Below are positions 8,545-18,121 of a stretch of DNA of 64,000 nt, piece by piece. Made by a program: the position numbers and the translations under genes. Source of the stretch: Streptomyces sp. NBC_00433 (GTDB taxonomy: Bacteria > Actinomycetota > Actinomycetes > Streptomycetales > Streptomycetaceae); the NCBI GenBank assembly GCA_036015235.1, contig CP107926.1, positions 8,861,501 to 8,925,500 on the forward strand, read 5' to 3'. The notes beneath the pieces were generated by a model. It saw nothing but the letters and a program-made list of their open reading frames with translations. It made no database searches and was not told the DNA's origin. Within the stretch, counting starts at the first letter, position 1. Each line of letters starts with the position of its first letter.

Positions 8545-9490
8545 CTGTAAGTTACCTTAAGTGGCTGCGATTTCTACGGAGCGTCACTCGAATGAGGCGA
8601 GTCCAGGGACGTGAAGCCGGAGAGCGCGGCCATCCCGGCCGGTGTATGCCGAGCGCTCCGGCCCGGGACGGGTGGTTCGTCCGTCCCGGGCCGACCCGTG
8701 CTAGCTAGGCGGCATGCCGCCCCTTGACCAACCCCTTGACCACGCTGTGCCATGGTCGGCCGGTCCTTGCGTTTCTCCTGGACAGCGGGGGTTGCCCGGT
8801 GGGAACAGACCGCGGACAAGGGGTGCCCGTGCAGGCTGCGGTCCGGCTCGTCGGCGATGGGCACCGGCGGGCGGAAGGGAGTCGCGGTGGCAGGCGCAGA
8901 ATCGAGCGCGAGGCAGGTGCCCGCGCGGCTGGCGCGGGGTGCATCCCGGAGGGACCCGCAGAGCGGCAGCCGAGTGCACTGCTGGGGCGCGGCAAAGTAC
9001 ATGGAAGCGGCGCGGGGCAGGGTTCGGGCAGGTCAGCAGGTTGGGCAAAGTGCACTGCTGTCGGTGCGAATGGCATGGCGGGCACCGGCTGGTGGTCGCC
9101 GGCGGGGTTTCTGCGCGCTGTCGGCCGGTCCCGGGGCAGGCCTCACGGGGTCGGCTACCGCCGCTTCCCCGAGGGTGTCCCCGAGCCAGCACCCAAGGGT
9201 GCACCCGACCGCCTCGCGCACGGCCGGAGCGTTCTTCCTGGTCAGGCCCCTTGTCCCGAGGTCACCGGGGATGCCGACAACCCCTTTGCCCTCCACCCTC
9301 CTTGGCCGTACCTGGGGAAGGGGACGGTGCGGCGTAGGCGGGCGGCAGGGTGCGAGGGGTCCAGGGCCGGTTTCGGCCTGCGGCGGGCCCGGGCCGGGCC
9401 GCTGGCTGCCGCTGATGCGCCGGCCGAAAGGGGGCCGGGGCGGGTTGTCGGCGGCTCAGGCGACCATGGAAGGCCTCCACAGCAGAACGT
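8545..9490. other. Long stretch without a supported gene, upstream of the replication-relaxation gene
   Basis: Several frames are open here on both strands, but their compositions look like shadow frames and none resembles a known family. The sequence contains two copies of GTGCACTGCTG about 78 bp apart (near 8973 and 9050) and paired GGCAAAGT words nearby. They could be regulatory or replication-related repeats. I see nothing firmer. Confidence 0.35.
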
Positions 9491-9506
9491 CGCAGGGGAG
9501 GCGCAA

Positions 9507-10788
9507 GTGGCGGACACGGCAGGCTCGGTGACACCGGGGGAGCAGAAGGCGCGGCGGCCGCGGTCGGCGGTCCGCGACCGGGAGGACGTGCTGCGGGTGC
9601 TGGGGGTGCTGAAGGTGGCGACCGCGACGCAGATCATGGAGCTGGTACGCCCGCACCTGTCCGACAACAAGGCGATCCGCAAACGCGCTGCTGGCGCTCC
9701 GGGCCGACAGGCTGGTGCTTTCGGAGGGCAGCACTGCGGGGCCTGCGGGGAAGTTCGGTGCACCGGACCGGCGCGGCGAGCCGTCGCAGAAGCTGTGGGG
9801 CCTGACGAAGGCCGGCCTGGACTCCGCCGCGATCAAGCTGAAGCGAGAGCCCGACGTGATGGGCGGCCGTGCCCGCGGCGCCGGTACGGGGGGCGCTCCG
9901 CACGCGATGGCCGTCAATTCCACGGCCGTTGCCTTCATCCGCGGCGGCAGGCTCCCCGGCGCCTCGGCCGGGATCGGCGGTATCGACTCCTGGCGCACCG
10001 AGGCCGCGCACCCGCTGTCGTCCTCGGGCAAGCGCAACGTCCGCGCGGACGCGGTGTTCCAGGACAAGGACGCATGTGTGCCGCTGCTGATGGTGGAGGT
10101 CGACCGCTCCACCGAGCCCGCGCACGTCCTGGCGGACAAGGTCGCCTCCTACGCCGACTTCTACGCCCGCCGGGTGCGGCCCCCGGGACTTCCTCCCAGC
10201 ACCGGCCACGGCACGATCGGCGACCTGAACACGGTGCCGTTCTGGGAGACGCTCTACCGCCGCACCGGCCTTGCGGGTCTGCCGCCGCTGGCGATCGTGC
10301 TCACCGGGGCCGGCCCCACCGCGCTGGAGGGCCGCATGCGCGCGGTCGGCCGGCTGTCCCGCGAGTTCTGGGCCGGGCAGGAGCACGCCGAGTACAGCTA
10401 CGGGACGAGCGACGACGGCGACGGCGGCTTCTACCTCGGCTTCACCGGCAAGGTCCCGCTGGTGATGACGACCCTGGACCGCCTGCAGCAGCACGGCCCG
10501 ATGGGGCCGGTGTGGTTCCGCGTCGCGCAGGAGCGCGGCCGGGAGCCCGAGCCGCTGCTGAAGGCGCTCACCGACACCCGCACGGCAGCCGAGTACCGCC
10601 AGCGCAGGAAGCAGCGCGAGCGCGCGGCCCCTGCACTCTCCAGCCTTCGCGTCCGCTCGGGGAGGGCCAGGGCCTGGTGCGTAGCGGGGGTGTCAAGGGC
10701 CTCCAGGTCTGATGGCAGCCCCGGCGGCTACGCGCTGGCGGGCTGCGGCTTGGTAAGGCCTCTGCGACCCGGCGCGCCATTTGTGTGA
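9507..10788 (+). pseudogene. Replication-relaxation family protein, frameshifted and with an altered C-terminus
   Basis: The GTG at 9507 follows CAGGGGAGG. The N-terminus reads REDVLRVLGVLKVATATQIM then ELVRPHLSDNKAIR, a winged-helix-like start typical of replication-relaxation proteins of actinobacterial plasmids and integrative elements. Near 9683 one extra A shifts the frame; the continuation LLALRADRLVLSEGS… runs open to 10788. The middle (NVRADAVFQDKDACVPLLMV then EVDRSTEP) is the nuclease-like core region. After QRRKQRERAA at about 10626 the sequence jumps to what is 3' flanking DNA in the related copy at 19.6-19.9 kb. This copy has therefore lost its true tail by an internal deletion. 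Confidence 0.7.
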
Positions 10789-11031
10789 AGTGCGGGGACA
10801 TGAAGCTGACCAGGGAGTCCAGCGTCGCTCGAGCATGCGCGACGCCCGTGCAGGCAGGCCTGCGTCCGCAAGCGTGAGGGGGCTTCGTCGCCGTCTCCCG
10901 GCAGAGGGTCATGACGGATCGGCGTCGGCATTTCCGGTTCGACCGTGGGCGTCCGGTGCGCTCAGCAGGTGTTGCGCACGGGAGGGAACCGCGGTCCCTG
11001 TCGGGCCCGTGTCCCTGGACGAAAGGGAGAG

Positions 11032-11766
11032 ATGGCCGGGCCGAATCGGCGGGGGGCTCTCATGCAGATCATCGACGTGTCGGAGTACGACATTCGATCG
11101 GCTGTCATCACGATGCGGCGTAGGGGGACGCCGCTTGAGTTCGTGATCTTCCCTATGGTGCATGCGGCGCCGCCGACGTTCTTCGCGCAGGTCCGCAGGA
11201 GGCTCCGGGAATGCGATCTCATAGTCGTGGAGGGAATCCGGGGGAAGTCCGCCGTGGTGAGTACCCTCACGCTCGCATACCGGCTGGCCGCGTGGCGGCG
11301 GCGCAACGGACTGCAGGAGCAGCGGGACGAGTTGCTGCTTCCCGAGGGTGTTCCGGTCATCAGGCTGGAGACGACCGCGGCGGACGCGGCGGCAGACCTC
11401 AGGGCACTGCCGTGGTGGACCCTCCTCTTTCTCATGGTTCTGGCTCCCGTGGGGGGCTTGGTGATCGCGCTGTGGGGTCCGCGTGCCCTTCTCCACAAAG
11501 CCATGGCTGTCGAGTACCTGGCGACGAGCGAGGAGGCGGAGCCGGCGGCCGACGACGATGCCGTCCACCACGCGTTGGCCTATCGGCGTGACCGACGAGT
11601 GCTCGACGCGCTCGCCGAGATCCACGAGCAGCGCGCCGGCGAGCCGATCCGGGTGGCCGTCGTCTACGGGGCCGGCCACGTCCCCGCGATCGTGTCGGGG
11701 CTCCTCGAGCGTTACGGATACCGGCCCCGTGGTGCGGAGTGGCTCACCGTCTATGCCGCGGCGTGA
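11032..11766 (+). CDS. TraB/PrgY-like domain protein (244 aa)
   Basis: The protein reads LEFVIFPMVHAAPPTFFAQV, then RRRLRECDLIVVEGIRGKS, then a hydrophobic segment LPWWTLLFLMVLAPVGGLVI, and ends with IRVAVVYGAGHVPAIVSGLL. This resembles TraB/PrgY (GumN-like) proteins, which share the early HxxP/E…GIRG and late GAGHxP motifs and are thought to be membrane-linked metal-dependent proteases. One clear transmembrane segment lies near residues 130-150. The start at 11032 has AAAGGGAG just before it. A second ATG at 11062 (MQIIDVSEYD) after a G-run is almost as good and would shorten it by ten residues. Confidence 0.6.
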   Translation: MAGPNRRGALMQIIDVSEYDIRSAVITMRRRGTPLEFVIFPMVHAAPPTFFAQVRRRLRECDLIVVEGIRGKSAVVSTLTLAYRLAAWRRRNGLQEQRDELLLPEGVPVIRLETTAADAAADLRALPWWTLLFLMVLAPVGGLVIALWGPRALLHKAMAVEYLATSEEAEPAADDDAVHHALAYRRDRRVLDALAEIHEQRAGEPIRVAVVYGAGHVPAIVSGLLERYGYRPRGAEWLTVYAAA

Positions 11767-11799
11767 GATCGCCCGAGGGGTGTCCCGGCTTCCAGGACG

Positions 11800-12140
11800 G
11801 CCTCACCGGCGCGTCGGGCGGGTCTCTGGTGGCCCCGCTCCGCCGGCCTCGTTGAGGCCGGGCGCAGCCTGTAGGCGCGCTGCCAGGCGACCGGCCAGGC
11901 TGGGCACCAGCTCGGGTCGATGGCCTCGGGTGCGTCGCGGCGTGCTTCGGTCAGCGCGCCGAGGGTGGAGCCGACGGGCAGGCCGGTCGCCTGGCAGCGC
12001 GCCTCGCCCGTCGACCGGCAGTCCTCAAATTCTTCAGCCAGACCCCCACCGGGTGCCCGTTCCAGACCGCTGTCGTGGGTGCCAGGAGGCTGCCGCGTTC
12101 GGCCGCCCACCCCTCCCGCGCTGACAGCCCCTCGGCGAAG
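11800..12140 (-). pseudogene. Helicase-associated (HA) domain fragment, frameshifted
   Basis: Minus-strand pieces in two frames, HPVGVWLKNLRTAGR and LPVGSTLGALTEARRDAPEA then IDPSWCPAWPVAWQRAYRL, match the repeated helicase-associated domain of streptomycete helicases. The same sequence occurs at 17.1-17.8, 28.7-29.2 and 29.8-30.0 kb. Here only one domain remains, with a frameshift inside and no helicase core. Confidence 0.65.
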
Positions 12141-12203
12141 GCGACTGTTGCGTTGGCCGTCCTCGTGGATGGAGAAGCGTTTCGTTCTGCGTGGGGTTGT
12201 GGT

Positions 12204-15200
12204 TCAGGGTGGGCATATGCGGTTGGGTGTCGGTCCGGGTAGGTACATGGATCGTTCTTGTGCGGTGAGGTCGCGGTTGATGGCCCGGCAGATCTGGGTG
12301 GCTGTTCCGGCCGGGTCGGGCAGGGTGGCGTCCCACAGCCGTACTGTGCCGTCCCAGCTGCTGGTGGCGAGTGTGCGGCCATTGGGGCTGTATGCCACCG
12401 ACGTGACGCCGCTTAGTGTGGTGAGAGTGGCCCGGGTGTAGCCGGTGGCCGTATCCCACAGTCGTACTGTGCCGTCCCAGCTGCTGGTGGCGAGGGTGTG
12501 GCCGTCGGGGCTGTATGCCACCGACGTGACGCCACTGGTGTGGCCCTTGAGGGTGGCCCGGGTGCGGCCGGTGGCCACGTCCCACAGCCGTACGGTGTCG
12601 TCGTTGCTGCTCTGGGTGGCCACGGTGTGGCCGTCGGGGCTGAATGCCGCCGATATCGTGATAAGGCTTGGGTACTTGAGGAGGGCCGTGGTGCGGTGGC
12701 CGCCCAGATTCCACAGCCGCGTCTCGGCGAGAGGCCAGTTGGTGGCCATATCCATACTTCTGCCCTGACCGGTGATGGCGAGGGTGGTGGCGTCCGGACT
12801 GAATGCCACCGATTCGACGATGCCCACGTGGCCGTCGACAGTGGTCCCGGCACGGCGGGTGGCCAGGTTCCACAGCTGGACCGTGCCGTCGTGCCTGCCG
12901 ACGGCGAGGGTGCTGCCGTCGGGGCTGAAGGCCACTGATGTTGTGGGGTCGGAGCCTCCGTTGAGGGTGGTCCTGGCGTGGTGGGCGGTGGTCAGGTCCC
13001 ACAGTTCCACGCTGCTCGTCTGGTCCGCGACGGCGAGGGTGGTGCCGTCTGGGCTGATGGCCACCGACGATGCCTTGATGGTGTCTGTCGTGAGAGTGGC
13101 CCGGATGCGGCGGGCGGCTGCGTTCCACAGCTTCACCCCATCGCGGTCGCCGGTGGCGAGAGTGCGGCCGTCCGGGGCGAACGCCACCCACGCCGCCATG
13201 CTCAGGTGAACCGGGAGAGCGGCCCGGGCGCGGGTGGTGTTCCACACCCGTACGGTGTCGTCGGCGCCGCCGGTCGCCAGGGTACGGCTGTCCGGGCTGA
13301 AGGCGAGCGACGTGACAGGGCCGGATTGTCCGGTGAGCGTGGCCTGGACGCGGCCGTCGATGGGATACCCGGGGTGCGCGGGGAGTCCGCTGACGGCGTC
13401 TTGGGCGTGGTCGCCGACCAGGGGCCAGAGCTGCACGGTGCCGTGTCCGCTGCCGGTGGCCAGGATGGTGCCGTCGGGGCTGAAGGCCACTGACTGCACA
13501 CCGTTGGTGTAGCCGGTCAGGGTCGCGCGGTTGCGGCGGGTGGCGATGTCCCACACCCGGGCTGTGCCGTCGTCGTTGCCGGTGGCGAGAGTGCGGCCGT
13601 TGGGGCTGAAGGCCACGGACGTCACGGAGGCCGGGCTGTGGAGGACTGCTCGGCGGTGGCCGGTGCTCGTGTCCCACAGTTGTGCTGTGTTGTCGCCGTA
13701 GTAGTCGTTGCCGGTGGCGAGAGTGCGGCCGTCGGGGCTGAAGGCCACGGACGTTGTACCGGTGGCATGCGGGGAACGCCGTGTGTGGCCGGTGTCCACG
13801 TCCCACAGCAGTAATGTGCCGTCGCCGCCGATGGTGGCCAGGGTGGTGCCGTCCGGGCTGAACGCCATCGACATCACGTCGGTGTCGAGGTGAAGAGTGT
13901 GCAGGACCCGACGGGTGGCCACGTCCCACACCTTCACCGTACGGTTCCCGGTGGCTGCCAGGGCGCGGTTGTCCGCACGGAAGCCTACCGAGATCCGGTT
14001 GTCGCCCAAACCGGTCAGTGTGGTTTTGGTGCGGCCGGTGGCTGCGTCCCACACGCGCACGGTGTTTTTGTACGCGGTGGCGACGGCAGTGCCGTCCGGA
14101 CTGAAGGAAACGGACTGCGCACCGCCGGTGTGGCCGGTGAGCCGGCGCTGGAGGGGGACGGCGCCGGCGGCGTAGAGGCTGGTGAGGGCCTCACGGGTGG
14201 GGCTGATGCGGTACGCCGCCACGGCCAGGAGGGAAGCCAGGTCGGAGTCGGTGTTCAGTAAGGCCGTGGACTGGGCGGCGACCTGCCGGGACTGGGCTTG
14301 CTGTTCGGCGGTGAGGGCGCTTCGGCGTTCGTCCAGTGCCAGGTCGGCGTTGGACTGGGCTTGCTGTTCGGCGGTGAGGGCGCTTCGGCGTTCGTCCAGT
14401 GCCAGGGCGGCGGTCGTGACAGCGACGATGAGCAGGAGTGTGAGAACGGCTGCCAGCGTACGCAGTCGCCGGGTGGCGTGGACCGCTGTGCGCTGCTCAC
14501 GGTGGCGGGTGTCGAGGCTGGTGGTGAGGAAGGACCGTTCCACCGGGGTGAGGTGTTCGCGGTCTTCGGCGGCGAAGGCCTCTTCTGCTCTGGTCAGGCG
14601 GCTGCCGCGGTAGAGGGCGCCGGGGTCACGGTCGAGTTGGTCCCAGGATGCTGCGGCTTCGGTGAGTTGTCGTTGCTGGCTGAGGAGTTCGCGGTTCTGG
14701 TCGATCCAGGCGTGCAGTCGGGGCCATGAGGTGATCAGGGCTTCGTGGGCGAGGTCGACGCTGTCGTGGTCGAGGGTGACCAGGCGCGCGCGGGCCAGGT
14801 GGTCGAGGACCAGTGTGGTGTCGGCGGGGCTGCAGGCGGTGAGTTCGGCACGGGCGGCGGGGCGGCGGGTGTCCTGAGCCCCCGAACCTGGTGTGATCAG
14901 CCGCAGGAGCAGGCGGCGGGCGAGAACGGCCTGCTCGGGGGAGAGCTGGGTGTACACCTCTTCCGCGGTACGGGCGATGGAGCCGTGGACGCCGCCGGCG
15001 GCCTCGTAGCCTTCCAGGGTCAGGGTCCGGGCGTGGCGGCGGCGCCAGGTCTCCAGCAGCGCGTGGGACATCAGGGGCAGGCCGCCGGGCTGGTCGACGA
15101 CATCGGTGATGACCCGGGCGGTCAGGGCGCGTTCCAGGATCAGGCCCCCGGCGGCAGCGGGTTTGACGATCGCCTCCCGCAGTTCCTGTGGGCTCATCGG

Positions 15201-16001
15201 GCCGACGAGCAGGTTTGCGGCGCGCAGGGCGTCCGCCAGCCCGCGGTGTTCGGAGCAGCGGCCGTAGAAGTCAGCCCGCACAGCGATCACCACGCGCAGG
15301 CGGCTGCCCGGCGCGAGGGCGGTCAGCAGCAGGTCGATGAACCGGTTGCGCTGGCCGGTGTCCTGGCAGAGTGTGAAGACCTCCTCGAACTGGTCCACCA
15401 TCACCCAGGTGTCCGACTTCGACTCTGCGCCCACGGGAACCAGAGCGCCTGCATGGACGCTTGCCGGATGCTCCCCTGGGGTGAGGATCCGGATCACCGC
15501 CGGACGGCCCTCGGGCGGGGCGCCTTGCAGGGCCGGAACCAACCCGGCCCGCAGCAGCGAGGATTTCCCACTGCCGGAGGTACCGACCAGACCCGCGAAC
15601 CGGTGCTGTCCTGTCAGCCGCACCAGATCGGTGATCAGCTGGTCCCGGCCGAAAAAACGGCCCTGGTCACCGGGCTCAAAACGCGCCAGGCCCCGGTAGG
15701 GAGCCAGCGTTCCGTCGTCAGCCGCCGGCAGCGCCGCCTCCGCGCGAGAGGCCTGCCACCAGCGCCTCTCCCACTCGGCGGCATCCCCGCCACAGGCACC
15801 CACGTAAGCCAGGGTCACGGGCAGGGAAGGCAGCCGCCCACCGGCGGCAGCCTCGGACAGTGTGGCGGCCGCGTACCCGGCGCTCTCGGCCATGGCACGG
15901 TAGGCGACCCCGCCGGCCTCCTGGCGTAGCAGGCGCAGGTCGTGGGCGAAACGCTGGACCGGCCCGGCCTCGGGATCCAGTTGGCTCTCCCGGCGTCCCA
16001 T
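12204..16001 (-). CDS. HTH-nSTAND NTPase with C-terminal WD40 repeats (1265 aa)
   Basis: Domain order: an XRE-like helix-turn-helix (about residues 10-60), an nSTAND-type P-loop NTPase (Walker A GTSGSGKS at 140-147, Walker B WVMVDQFEE near 199-206), and a helical region to about 500. Then come one transmembrane segment (LAAVLTLLLIVAVTTAALAL, about 515-535), a charged linker containing a 21-residue tandem duplication, and about fourteen WD40 blades (from about 620 to the end, each with an SVAFSPDGTTLATG-like core). STAND ATPases act as signal-triggered switches, several in phage defence. The start has AAGGGGGA upstream. It is a paralogue of the gene at 22.2-25.9 kb. The trigger and effector are unknown; no nuclease or protease domain is visible. 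Confidence 0.85.
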   Translation of the reverse strand: MGRRESQLDPEAGPVQRFAHDLRLLRQEAGGVAYRAMAESAGYAAATLSEAAAGGRLPSLPVTLAYVGACGGDAAEWERRWWQASRAEAALPAADDGTLAPYRGLARFEPGDQGRFFGRDQLITDLVRLTGQHRFAGLVGTSGSGKSSLLRAGLVPALQGAPPEGRPAVIRILTPGEHPASVHAGALVPVGAESKSDTWVMVDQFEEVFTLCQDTGQRNRFIDLLLTALAPGSRLRVVIAVRADFYGRCSEHRGLADALRAANLLVGPMSPQELREAIVKPAAAGGLILERALTARVITDVVDQPGGLPLMSHALLETWRRRHARTLTLEGYEAAGGVHGSIARTAEEVYTQLSPEQAVLARRLLLRLITPGSGAQDTRRPAARAELTACSPADTTLVLDHLARARLVTLDHDSVDLAHEALITSWPRLHAWIDQNRELLSQQRQLTEAAASWDQLDRDPGALYRGSRLTRAEEAFAAEDREHLTPVERSFLTTSLDTRHREQRTAVHATRRLRTLAAVLTLLLIVAVTTAALALDERRSALTAEQQAQSNADLALDERRSALTAEQQAQSRQVAAQSTALLNTDSDLASLLAVAAYRISPTREALTSLYAAGAVPLQRRLTGHTGGAQSVSFSPDGTAVATAYKNTVRVWDAATGRTKTTLTGLGDNRISVGFRADNRALAATGNRTVKVWDVATRRVLHTLHLDTDVMSMAFSPDGTTLATIGGDGTLLLWDVDTGHTRRSPHATGTTSVAFSPDGRTLATGNDYYGDNTAQLWDTSTGHRRAVLHSPASVTSVAFSPNGRTLATGNDDGTARVWDIATRRNRATLTGYTNGVQSVAFSPDGTILATGSGHGTVQLWPLVGDHAQDAVSGLPAHPGYPIDGRVQATLTGQSGPVTSLAFSPDSRTLATGGADDTVRVWNTTRARAALPVHLSMAAWVAFAPDGRTLATGDRDGVKLWNAAARRIRATLTTDTIKASSVAISPDGTTLAVADQTSSVELWDLTTAHHARTTLNGGSDPTTSVAFSPDGSTLAVGRHDGTVQLWNLATRRAGTTVDGHVGIVESVAFSPDATTLAITGQGRSMDMATNWPLAETRLWNLGGHRTTALLKYPSLITISAAFSPDGHTVATQSSNDDTVRLWDVATGRTRATLKGHTSGVTSVAYSPDGHTLATSSWDGTVRLWDTATGYTRATLTTLSGVTSVAYSPNGRTLATSSWDGTVRLWDATLPDPAGTATQICRAINRDLTAQERSMYLPGPTPNRICPP
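14290..14406. repeat. 54-bp tandem-like duplication inside the nSTAND gene
   Basis: Positions 14290-14343 and 14353-14406 are the same 54 bp, offset by 63 bp (21 codons). The gene therefore encodes LALDERRSALTAEQQAQS twice directly after the transmembrane segment. The copies are essentially identical, so the duplication is recent and in frame. Confidence 0.85.
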
Positions 16002-16266
16002 GGCTCATTCCCCCTTCCTTCCGTGCTGGACGGCGTCTCATCGACCCTCGAGCCGGCCCCCAGCGTGCGACTGCGCAGAGGCTTTGGAGACCAACCGTGC
16101 AGGAACGCGCTGTCCCGCGCCAGCATGCGTCCGACCCTCTCCCGGGGGCAGGCGCGGCTGGGCGGTCACGGTGCCCGCTCTCGTGCGCCGGAGCCCGGCG
16201 CCGTGAGTGTGCGCCGGCGAACGGATCGACGTGACGGACTCGGCCGTCCGAACCGTCCGCGGGTGA

Positions 16267-16297
16267 CGGCCTTCGCGCGGGTTCCGCGCGAAGGCCG
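16267..16297 (-). terminator. Hairpin terminator downstream of the I36-like gene
   Basis: A perfect 14-bp stem pairs 16267-16280 with 16284-16297 (CGGCCTTCGCGCGG and its complement) around a 3-base loop. It begins 15 bp beyond the stop of the minus-strand gene ending at 16312. Confidence 0.7.
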
Positions 16298-16311
16298 GTG
16301 GAAAAGGAGGG

Positions 16312-16902
16312 TCAGCAGTTGACGATCTGCGTCACGGGTGACCAGTTCACGCCGGCGGACGCGTAGTAGTAGGCGCCGGGCATCCGCCAGGTCGACCCGT
16401 CCGTGAAGTAGGCCGTGGGAACGGTGCCACGGGTCTGGTTGTTCTCCCACGAACCCGTGGTGAACCAGGGGATGGGATATGCGCCGCATGAATACATGCC
16501 GATGTTGTCGCCGCCCCGGTACGCGTTCTGGTAAGCGCAGAACCAGTAGTAGTCCGCGGTGGGCGAGCACTGGGCGGCGTTGTCCACGGCGGGCCTCACG
16601 GCGCCCAGTTGACGCGGCCGGCCCTCCCCGGGTACCGCGACGTTGAGGACCGCTCCTTTCAGGTCGATCTGGTTGGGGGAGACCTGGGTGCCCTTCCCGG
16701 CCAGCTTGGTCAGGTAGGTGTCCACCTTGCTCTGCAGGCCGGTGGCCTGCTTGGTGCTCAGCCCGGCCTCGCGGGCCTCGGCCACGAACCCCGCACGGCC
16801 GCTGGCCGCGGCGCTCGCCGTGCCGCTCCCGGCGATCGTGGCGAGCGCCATCATCGTGAGGAGGATGATGCCCGCCAGGCTTGCCCTTGTCTTCTTGTAC
16901 AC
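16312..16902 (-). CDS. Secreted peptidase-inhibitor I36-like / crystallin-fold protein (196 aa)
   Basis: The N-terminus MYKKTRASLAGIILLTMMAL plus ATIAGSGTASAAA is a clear Sec signal peptide. The C-terminal half reads DYYWFCAYQNAYRGGDNIGM, then YSCG, WENNQTRGTVPTAYFTDGST and WRMPGAYYYASAG. This resembles the Cys-containing beta/gamma-crystallin-like fold of secreted Streptomyces peptidase inhibitors of family I36, whose members often read CxYxNxxFxG. The region in between is helical and of unknown role. The gene stands alone and ends at a strong hairpin. Protease inhibition is inference from fold resemblance. Confidence 0.65.
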   Translation of the reverse strand: MYKKTRASLAGIILLTMMALATIAGSGTASAAASGRAGFVAEAREAGLSTKQATGLQSKVDTYLTKLAGKGTQVSPNQIDLKGAVLNVAVPGEGRPRQLGAVRPAVDNAAQCSPTADYYWFCAYQNAYRGGDNIGMYSCGAYPIPWFTTGSWENNQTRGTVPTAYFTDGSTWRMPGAYYYASAGVNWSPVTQIVNC

Positions 16903-17143
16903 GGTGTTCCTTCCGTCGTCAGATGCTCACGGACGGGCCGGACACGGGGCTCACACGGTCCCCCGTGTCCGCCTCCCCCGGGAGGCAGTGGCCCCGAGCC
17001 CGACTTCGCCGTCAGCCTCACGGTCGCGGTCCCCTCCTTGCGGGTTCCGCTAGAACGATTGGAGCGTCCGCGAAATTGATTGGCAGCCCTGTTCGGCCGT
17101 GCCTGTCAACTGCTGCCCCGAGGACGGTTGCCCGTGCCTCCGG

Positions 17144-17785
17144 CTACCAGCGCATCCCCAACTCGGCCAGCTCCTGGTGCCGCTCCGCCGTCAGTTTGTC
17201 GGCCCGTCTGCGGGCGTTGTCCACGAACATGCCGAGCTTGTGTTCGACTCCGTCCACGACCTCGACATGCTTCCTGGGCACCTGGAGGCTGCCTTCGCGG
17301 GTGTGGAACTGTCGGGCGGCCAGGATGTTCGCCGCCCATTTGTCGGCCTGCGTACGGGGCGCCTGCGACCTCTCCTCAGGCTCCGCCGGGGACAGGTGGA
17401 GCATGTGCTCCAGCATCCACGCCTGAGCAGGCAGCAGGGCATCCCAGCCCAACCGCTGCGCCTGGACCCACGCCCCCAAATCCTCGCCCTGCAGCGTCAT
17501 CTGCCCAGGGGCGGTGGGCAGTTCGGTGCCGGCCTCGCTGAGGTTGCGGCACAGCTTGTAGCAGCGCTGCCAAGCGACCGGCCAGGCCGGACGCCATGAC
17601 GGGTCGATGTTCTCGAGCGCGTCGCGGCGCTCTTCGGTCAGCGCCCCGGCGGTGGAGCCGACCGGCAGGCCGGCTTCGCGCCGCGCCTCGATCTCCGCCG
17701 CCTTCCTGCCTGCCGTCCTCAGATTCTTGGCCCACACTGCGTGTCCTCGCCCGACTGTCGCGATGTTTCCTCGGTGGGATGTCAC
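17144..17785 (-). CDS. Helicase-associated domain protein lacking a helicase core (213 aa)
   Basis: The protein consists of about two and a half helicase-associated (HA) repeats: WAKNLRTAGRKAAEIEARRE, IDPSWRPAWPVAWQRCYKLC, LGAWVQAQRLGWDALLPAQ and ADKWAANILAARQFHTREG, ending ELAELGMRW. In actinobacteria these repeats normally sit at the C-terminus of large superfamily 2 helicases. Here there is no ATPase part and none nearby, so this is either a free-standing HA protein or the tail of a lost helicase. Its last ~75 residues are nearly identical to the fragment at 29766-30040, showing a recent duplication. Confidence 0.55.
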   Translation of the reverse strand: MTSHRGNIATVGRGHAVWAKNLRTAGRKAAEIEARREAGLPVGSTAGALTEERRDALENIDPSWRPAWPVAWQRCYKLCRNLSEAGTELPTAPGQMTLQGEDLGAWVQAQRLGWDALLPAQAWMLEHMLHLSPAEPEERSQAPRTQADKWAANILAARQFHTREGSLQVPRKHVEVVDGVEHKLGMFVDNARRRADKLTAERHQELAELGMRW

Positions 17786-18004
17786 AGCCCGCGTTATGCG
17801 GAGCGGCGATCTGACCTGCGGTTTCGACGCAGTGGTTGAACCGCAGAGCTGACGCTGATGTGACGACTTCTTCTGACGCCGGGCGAGGAATCCCGGGACA
17901 TTGTCATGAGGAATCCACTGGGGAAAGGCGGGCTGACCTGCAGGTTTATTCTAGCGCGAGGAGGTGTTGAGTACGCAGCGCCGCTGGCCGATGTTGAGGG
18001 CGAC

Positions 18005-18094
18005 GAGTCGGCCCCACGCGTGTGGGGCGGAGCGAGCCTACTCGGCAACGGCCACCGCTTTGATCGAGTCATCCCCACAGCTGTGGGGTGGAAG
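18005..18094. CRISPR. Possible relict CRISPR unit: two degenerate repeats 61 bp apart
   Basis: Two 29-bp words starting at 18005 and 18066 share GAGTC, then the palindromic cores CCCCACGCGTGTGGGG and CCCCACAGCTGTGGGG, then a GGA. They agree at about 21 of 29 positions, and the stems are fully paired in both. Their spacing is exactly 61 bp (29 + 32), the period of type I-E arrays and of the array at 52.2 kb. The repeat sequence is different from that array. The downstream side runs straight into an IS3 element. This could be the stump of an array from another I-E system, or chance. Confidence 0.4.
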
Positions 18095-18121
18095 ACCTCG
18101 GGGAACCCTCTCTGTCAGCCT

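Noticed and set aside
8752..9531. Plus-strand frame of 259 codons before the replication-relaxation gene
   Set aside because: Ser/Arg/Gly-rich, irregular third-position bias, competing frames of similar length on both strands; no family resemblance.
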